A stretch of 15,611 nt of DNA from an uncultured candidate division Zixibacteria bacterium (GTDB lineage: Bacteria > Zixibacteria > MSB-5A5 > GN15 > PGXB01). Positions within the stretch are counted from its first letter, which is position 1, and the number at the start of each line of letters is the position of its first letter. The position numbers were made by a program, and so were the translations under genes. Positions 13,314-15,611 of the stretch are shown piece by piece. The notes below the pieces were generated by a model. The model saw only the letters and a program-made list of their open reading frames with translations. It was not told the DNA's origin and searched no databases. The stretch is from assembly GCA_937925655.1 (NCBI GenBank), contig CALAMC010000053.1, forward strand, positions 1 through 15,611, given 5' to 3'.

Positions 13314-14543
13314 ATGCTGGTAACCGGGCATGCCGAAAAGGGCGCCGATTATTACGACGAAATTTTCAGCCGCGATTATAATGAGCAAACTCGCGAATTT
13401 CTATACAAGAAAGTTTTCGACAAACTGCTTTCTCTGGAACATCCCCGGGTATTGGAGATCGGGTGCGGGACCGGGTATCTGGCCCGCATGATCATCGAAA
13501 AAGGTGTACCATATCGGGGCTTTGACTTCAGCGGCGAGGCTATCCAAAAGGCGCTCCGGTTCAGTCCCGGAGGTGATTTTAAGGTCGCCGACGCCTATCG
13601 TCGTGAAAGTTACTTTCCGGTCGATTACGATACTATTATTTGCATGGAGGTCCTGGAGCACGTCGATGATTTCAATCTGATAAAAAATCTTCCGGCGGGG
13701 GTTCATTTTATTGCGACCGTACCGGATTTCGATGATGTCGCTCATTTGCGGTTGTACACCGATCCGGAGCGAGATATTAAACAACGATATGCCCCATATA
13801 TGGATGTTCGGGAAATATGGGACATTCCCTGTTTCAACCCGGCCCGCAGGAAGAATGTGCATATATATATGTTCAGCGCGATTATAAAGGACCACGAGGC
13901 CAACCGGGGTATTCCGACGACCAAAAGTCTGACCGTGAAAAAAGCCCGGCCTTTAAAAGCAGATGCCAAAGCATTGAAACTTAATATCGGATGCATCCAC
14001 GAAATCAAACCCGGATGGGTCAATATCGACGATGTTCCCGGAGACGGAGTGGATGTCACTGCGGATTTAAATAATTGCGATTGTTGTCGATTGCCTTTCG
14101 AGGACGATTCGGTCGACGAAATCAATTGTTTCTGGACACCGGCTCGAGTGGTGAAAATTCTGCCGTTGATGGAGGAATTGCATCGCATTGCCAGAAATAA
14201 TGCCTTGGCAACGTTCATTGTTCCGTATGGTTCCTCCGATAATGCCTGGGAAGATCCGACTTTGGTTCGGCGGTTTTTTTTGAAATCGTTCAATTATTTT
14301 TCGCAGACGTATCTGGCGGCGGGTAACGAGGTTTACCGGGGTGACTGGCGGCCGGAAACGGTCGAGCTATATGTCGATAGTGCAAAATACATAAACAGGA
14401 AAGCCGAGGACGTTGCCAGAGATATAGAATTGTGCCGAAATGTGGTGACGCAAATGAAAGTGGTTATGACCGCCGTCAAGCCGGCCCGGACACCGGGCGG
14501 CGCGCCACCGGATGAGCCGGTTTACCGCATTTTGCCGAAATAA
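13314..14543 (+). CDS. Two-domain SAM-dependent methyltransferase
   Basis: Protein of 409 residues. Residues 40-190 form a class I methyltransferase domain, with SAM-binding motif I VLEIGCGTG (46-54), FDFSGEAI (70-77) and MEVLEHV (111-117). Residues 221-310 look like a second, degenerate domain of the same fold: LKLNIGCIHE (221-230) where a GCG motif is expected, GWVNIDD (234-240), RLPFEDDSVDEI (259-270), and FWTPARV where relatives have a HxLEH-like motif. The second domain is probably non-catalytic. AGGAG (13303-13307) lies 6 bases before ATG 13314; an in-frame TTG at 13263 has no such site. The substrate is unknown; glycan or cell-surface methylation is one possibility for this type. Confidence 0.85.
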   Translation: MLVTGHAEKGADYYDEIFSRDYNEQTREFLYKKVFDKLLSLEHPRVLEIGCGTGYLARMIIEKGVPYRGFDFSGEAIQKALRFSPGGDFKVADAYRRESYFPVDYDTIICMEVLEHVDDFNLIKNLPAGVHFIATVPDFDDVAHLRLYTDPERDIKQRYAPYMDVREIWDIPCFNPARRKNVHIYMFSAIIKDHEANRGIPTTKSLTVKKARPLKADAKALKLNIGCIHEIKPGWVNIDDVPGDGVDVTADLNNCDCCRLPFEDDSVDEINCFWTPARVVKILPLMEELHRIARNNALATFIVPYGSSDNAWEDPTLVRRFFLKSFNYFSQTYLAAGNEVYRGDWRPETVELYVDSAKYINRKAEDVARDIELCRNVVTQMKVVMTAVKPARTPGGAPPDEPVYRILPK

Positions 14544-14565
14544 ATAAGTCCCTCCTGATTCGCAT

Positions 14566-14586
14566 CGGATTTACGACATAAATCCG
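14566..14586 (+). other. Perfect hairpin downstream of the methyltransferase gene
   Basis: CGGATTTA (14566-14573) and TAAATCCG (14579-14586) form an 8-bp stem over a CGACA loop, 22 bases after the stop codon. No T-run follows, so it is not a terminator by itself. It may protect the mRNA 3' end. Confidence 0.4.
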
Positions 14587-14598
14587 CGAACCAAACGC

Positions 14599-14635
14599 AG
14601 GGCTGTCGCCGGGCGCGTGACAGCCCTTCGCTTTT
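14599..14635 (+). terminator. Rho-independent terminator after the methyltransferase gene
   Basis: AGGGCTGTC (14599-14607) pairs with GACAGCCCT (14619-14627) over an 11-base loop; TCGCTTTTGT follows. The T-run is short (four), but the 9-bp stem is strong. Confidence 0.75.
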
Positions 14636-14675
14636 GTACATAAAGGTATTCGTTCTTCAGAAAACGGAAAAGCGC

Positions 14676-14695
14676 GATTCACGATTTCGTGAATC
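14676..14695 (-). terminator. Inverted repeat, possible terminator of the CBS-domain gene
   Basis: GATTCACGA (14676-14684) and TCGTGAATC (14687-14695) form perfect 9-bp arms around TT. On the minus strand it lies about 30 bases after the CBS gene stop and is followed by GCGCTTTTCC, a weak T-run. It could instead be a protein-binding palindrome. Confidence 0.4.
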
Positions 14696-14723
14696 ACGGA
14701 AGCGGGGTGGCCGGATTGGCCGC

Positions 14724-15161
14724 TTAACCCGGATATTTCCCTGAAATGTAATCCTTGAGGTAACGGTTTTCCACGGCCAGCTTTTCGGCGTCGGCGGCGA
14801 CAACGTCGCCGATAGAAATAATTCCGACAAGCTTCTTATTATCCATGATGGGCAGATGGCGGAAACGGTTTTTTGTCATCAGGGCGCCGACGCTTTCGAC
14901 GTCATCACCGGGAAATCCGATGACGATGTCCCGTGTCATCACGTCAGCGACGCGAACTTTGAACCCGGCTTCACCTTTATCGAAGGCGATGCGGAATATG
15001 TCTCTTTCGGAGATAATGCCTTTCAGTTCATTTCCTTCGATCACCGGCAACGCTCCGACCTTATGCGTTAAAATCAACTGCATGGCTTCCCTGATAGTGT
15101 GGTCCGATGAAACGGATATGATTTTGCCCGCCTTTTTTTTGAGAAGATCGTGAACTTTCAT
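14724..15161 (-). CDS. Tandem CBS-domain protein
   Basis: Protein of 145 residues consisting almost only of two CBS domains: about residues 7-60 (KVGALPVIEGNELKGIISERDI) and 72-125 (FRHLPIMDNKKLVGIISIGDV). CBS pairs bind adenine nucleotides (AMP, ATP, S-adenosylmethionine, NAD) and act as energy or ligand sensors for partner proteins. No effector domain is attached, so the partner is unknown. The 'RHLPIMDNKKLVGIISIGDVV' type of ending is common in free-standing bacterial CBS pairs. GGGGGAG lies just before the ATG on the minus strand. Confidence 0.92.
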   Translation of the reverse strand: MKVHDLLKKKAGKIISVSSDHTIREAMQLILTHKVGALPVIEGNELKGIISERDIFRIAFDKGEAGFKVRVADVMTRDIVIGFPGDDVESVGALMTKNRFRHLPIMDNKKLVGIISIGDVVAADAEKLAVENRYLKDYISGKYPG

Positions 15162-15236
15162 TTTCTCCCCCGCGATTTCGATTATTCAGGCCATCGGATA
15201 CTGGATATATGTAGTCCAATATCCACTTGATTCAAG

Positions 15237-15263
15237 ATTATATCGTATAAACACCGGAAGCAA
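15237..15263 (-). promoter_or_regulatory. Possible promoter of the CBS-domain gene
   Basis: On the minus strand a perfect TATAAT lies at 15242-15237. TTGCTT (15263-15258) is 15 bp away, shorter than usual, so the -35 box is uncertain. The leader of about 70 bases contains a 7-bp hairpin (TGGATAT 15202-15208 with ATATCCA 15219-15225). Confidence 0.4.
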
Positions 15264-15611
15264 CTAAAAGTTGCATTCGGTTTTCAAAAGCGAATAGATA
15301 TAATCGTCGTGAAATTCGCCGTTATGAAAATGATGCCGGCGCAGGACGGCGTCGCGTTTAAATCCAAGGGATTCCAAAAGGGACACCGAGGCGGTATTGA
15401 AGGACCCCGTCTGGGCATAAACCTTATTCAAATCCAGTTGCCGGAAAAGATAGGATATGAGCAAAATCAGGCCCTCGCGGGCAAAGCCCTGACGTTGCGA
15501 TTCGGGGGCGACGATATAGCCCAGCTCGGCGGAACGGTTCAGCAGGTTGAGGTTGAAGAAAGCCAGCTTGCCGACAAGTTGATGGGTTTTTTTACTGACC
15601 ATAACGAAGTC
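15264..15611 (-). CDS. RimJ/RimL-type GNAT N-acetyltransferase, N-terminus cut by window edge
   Basis: The frame runs from the right edge of the window to a stop at 15264, giving 115 codons plus the stop. It reads DFVMVSKKTHQLVGKL at the edge, which matches the middle of a RimJ/RimL-type domain, so the true start lies outside rather than at the internal ATG at 15602. Further motifs are ELGYIVAPESQRQGFAREG (acetyl-CoA binding), NTASVSLLESLGFKRDAVLR and HDDYIYSLLK near the end. Members transfer acetyl groups from acetyl-CoA to protein N-termini, amino acids or small amines. The gene is on the same strand as the CBS gene, which follows after about 100 bases. Confidence 0.88.
   Translation of the reverse strand, partial: DFVMVSKKTHQLVGKLAFFNLNLLNRSAELGYIVAPESQRQGFAREGLILLISYLFRQLDLNKVYAQTGSFNTASVSLLESLGFKRDAVLRRHHFHNGEFHDDYIYSLLKTECNF

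Overview
The window is a gene-dense stretch of a bacterial chromosome from an anaerobic or facultatively anaerobic organism that relies on ferredoxin chemistry. Intergenic gaps are short, Shine-Dalgarno sites are clear, and at least three promoters look like standard sigma-70 sites (TTGAC[A/T], a 16-17 bp spacer, then TA[A/T]TAT-like hexamers). The combination of a VorB-type 2-oxoacid:ferredoxin oxidoreductase, a lone citryl-CoA-lyase-like protein and a large CBM9/DUF5916 outer-membrane protein suggests an FCB-group lineage, and candidate phylum Zixibacteria or a relative is my best guess. That assignment is inference, because no rRNA or phylogenetic marker is present.

Layout. Positions 1-409 hold the main part of a GNAT acetyltransferase on the minus strand, cut by the left edge. 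A divergent intergenic region (410-766) carries a structured repeat, a palindromic operator-like region, a CRP/FNR-like site and a strong promoter. Nine tightly packed plus-strand genes follow (767-7695) and end at a textbook terminator (7717-7745): a P-loop ATPase; the four subunits of a 2-oxoacid:ferredoxin oxidoreductase (ferredoxin, VorB/KorA, TPP subunit, gamma subunit); then NuoE-like, NuoF-like, a 2Fe-2S/2x4Fe-4S protein and a four-cluster ferredoxin. A second promoter (7756-7784) drives a lipoprotein that looks like an inactivated gluzincin peptidase and a citryl-CoA lyase/citrate synthase family protein. A second copy of the structured repeat then precedes rdgB (9563-10153). A CBM9/DUF5916 protein of 785 residues follows (10475-12832), ending at a terminator. 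Between it and a tRNA-Pro(UGG) gene lies a candidate small RNA gene on the minus strand with its own promoter and terminator (about 12931-13016). After the tRNA come a two-domain methyltransferase (13314-14543) with its terminator, then on the minus strand a two-CBS-domain protein and a RimJ/RimL-type acetyltransferase cut by the right edge.

How the genes fit together. The nine-gene operon is the most interesting part. The NuoE/NuoF-like module resembles the diaphorase of electron-bifurcating hydrogenases and formate dehydrogenases, but the operon has no hydrogenase or formate dehydrogenase catalytic subunit. In that position sits a complete 2-oxoacid:ferredoxin oxidoreductase, joined to nuoE by a 4-base start/stop overlap. 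The simplest reading is an NAD-linked, possibly electron-bifurcating or confurcating, 2-oxoacid oxidoreductase complex, with the four-cluster ferredoxin as the internal wire and the ATPase as a possible assembly factor. This is inferred from gene order and motifs.

Other points worth attention are the two repeat copies, which share a three-stem fold with a compensatory base change, and the candidate small RNA.
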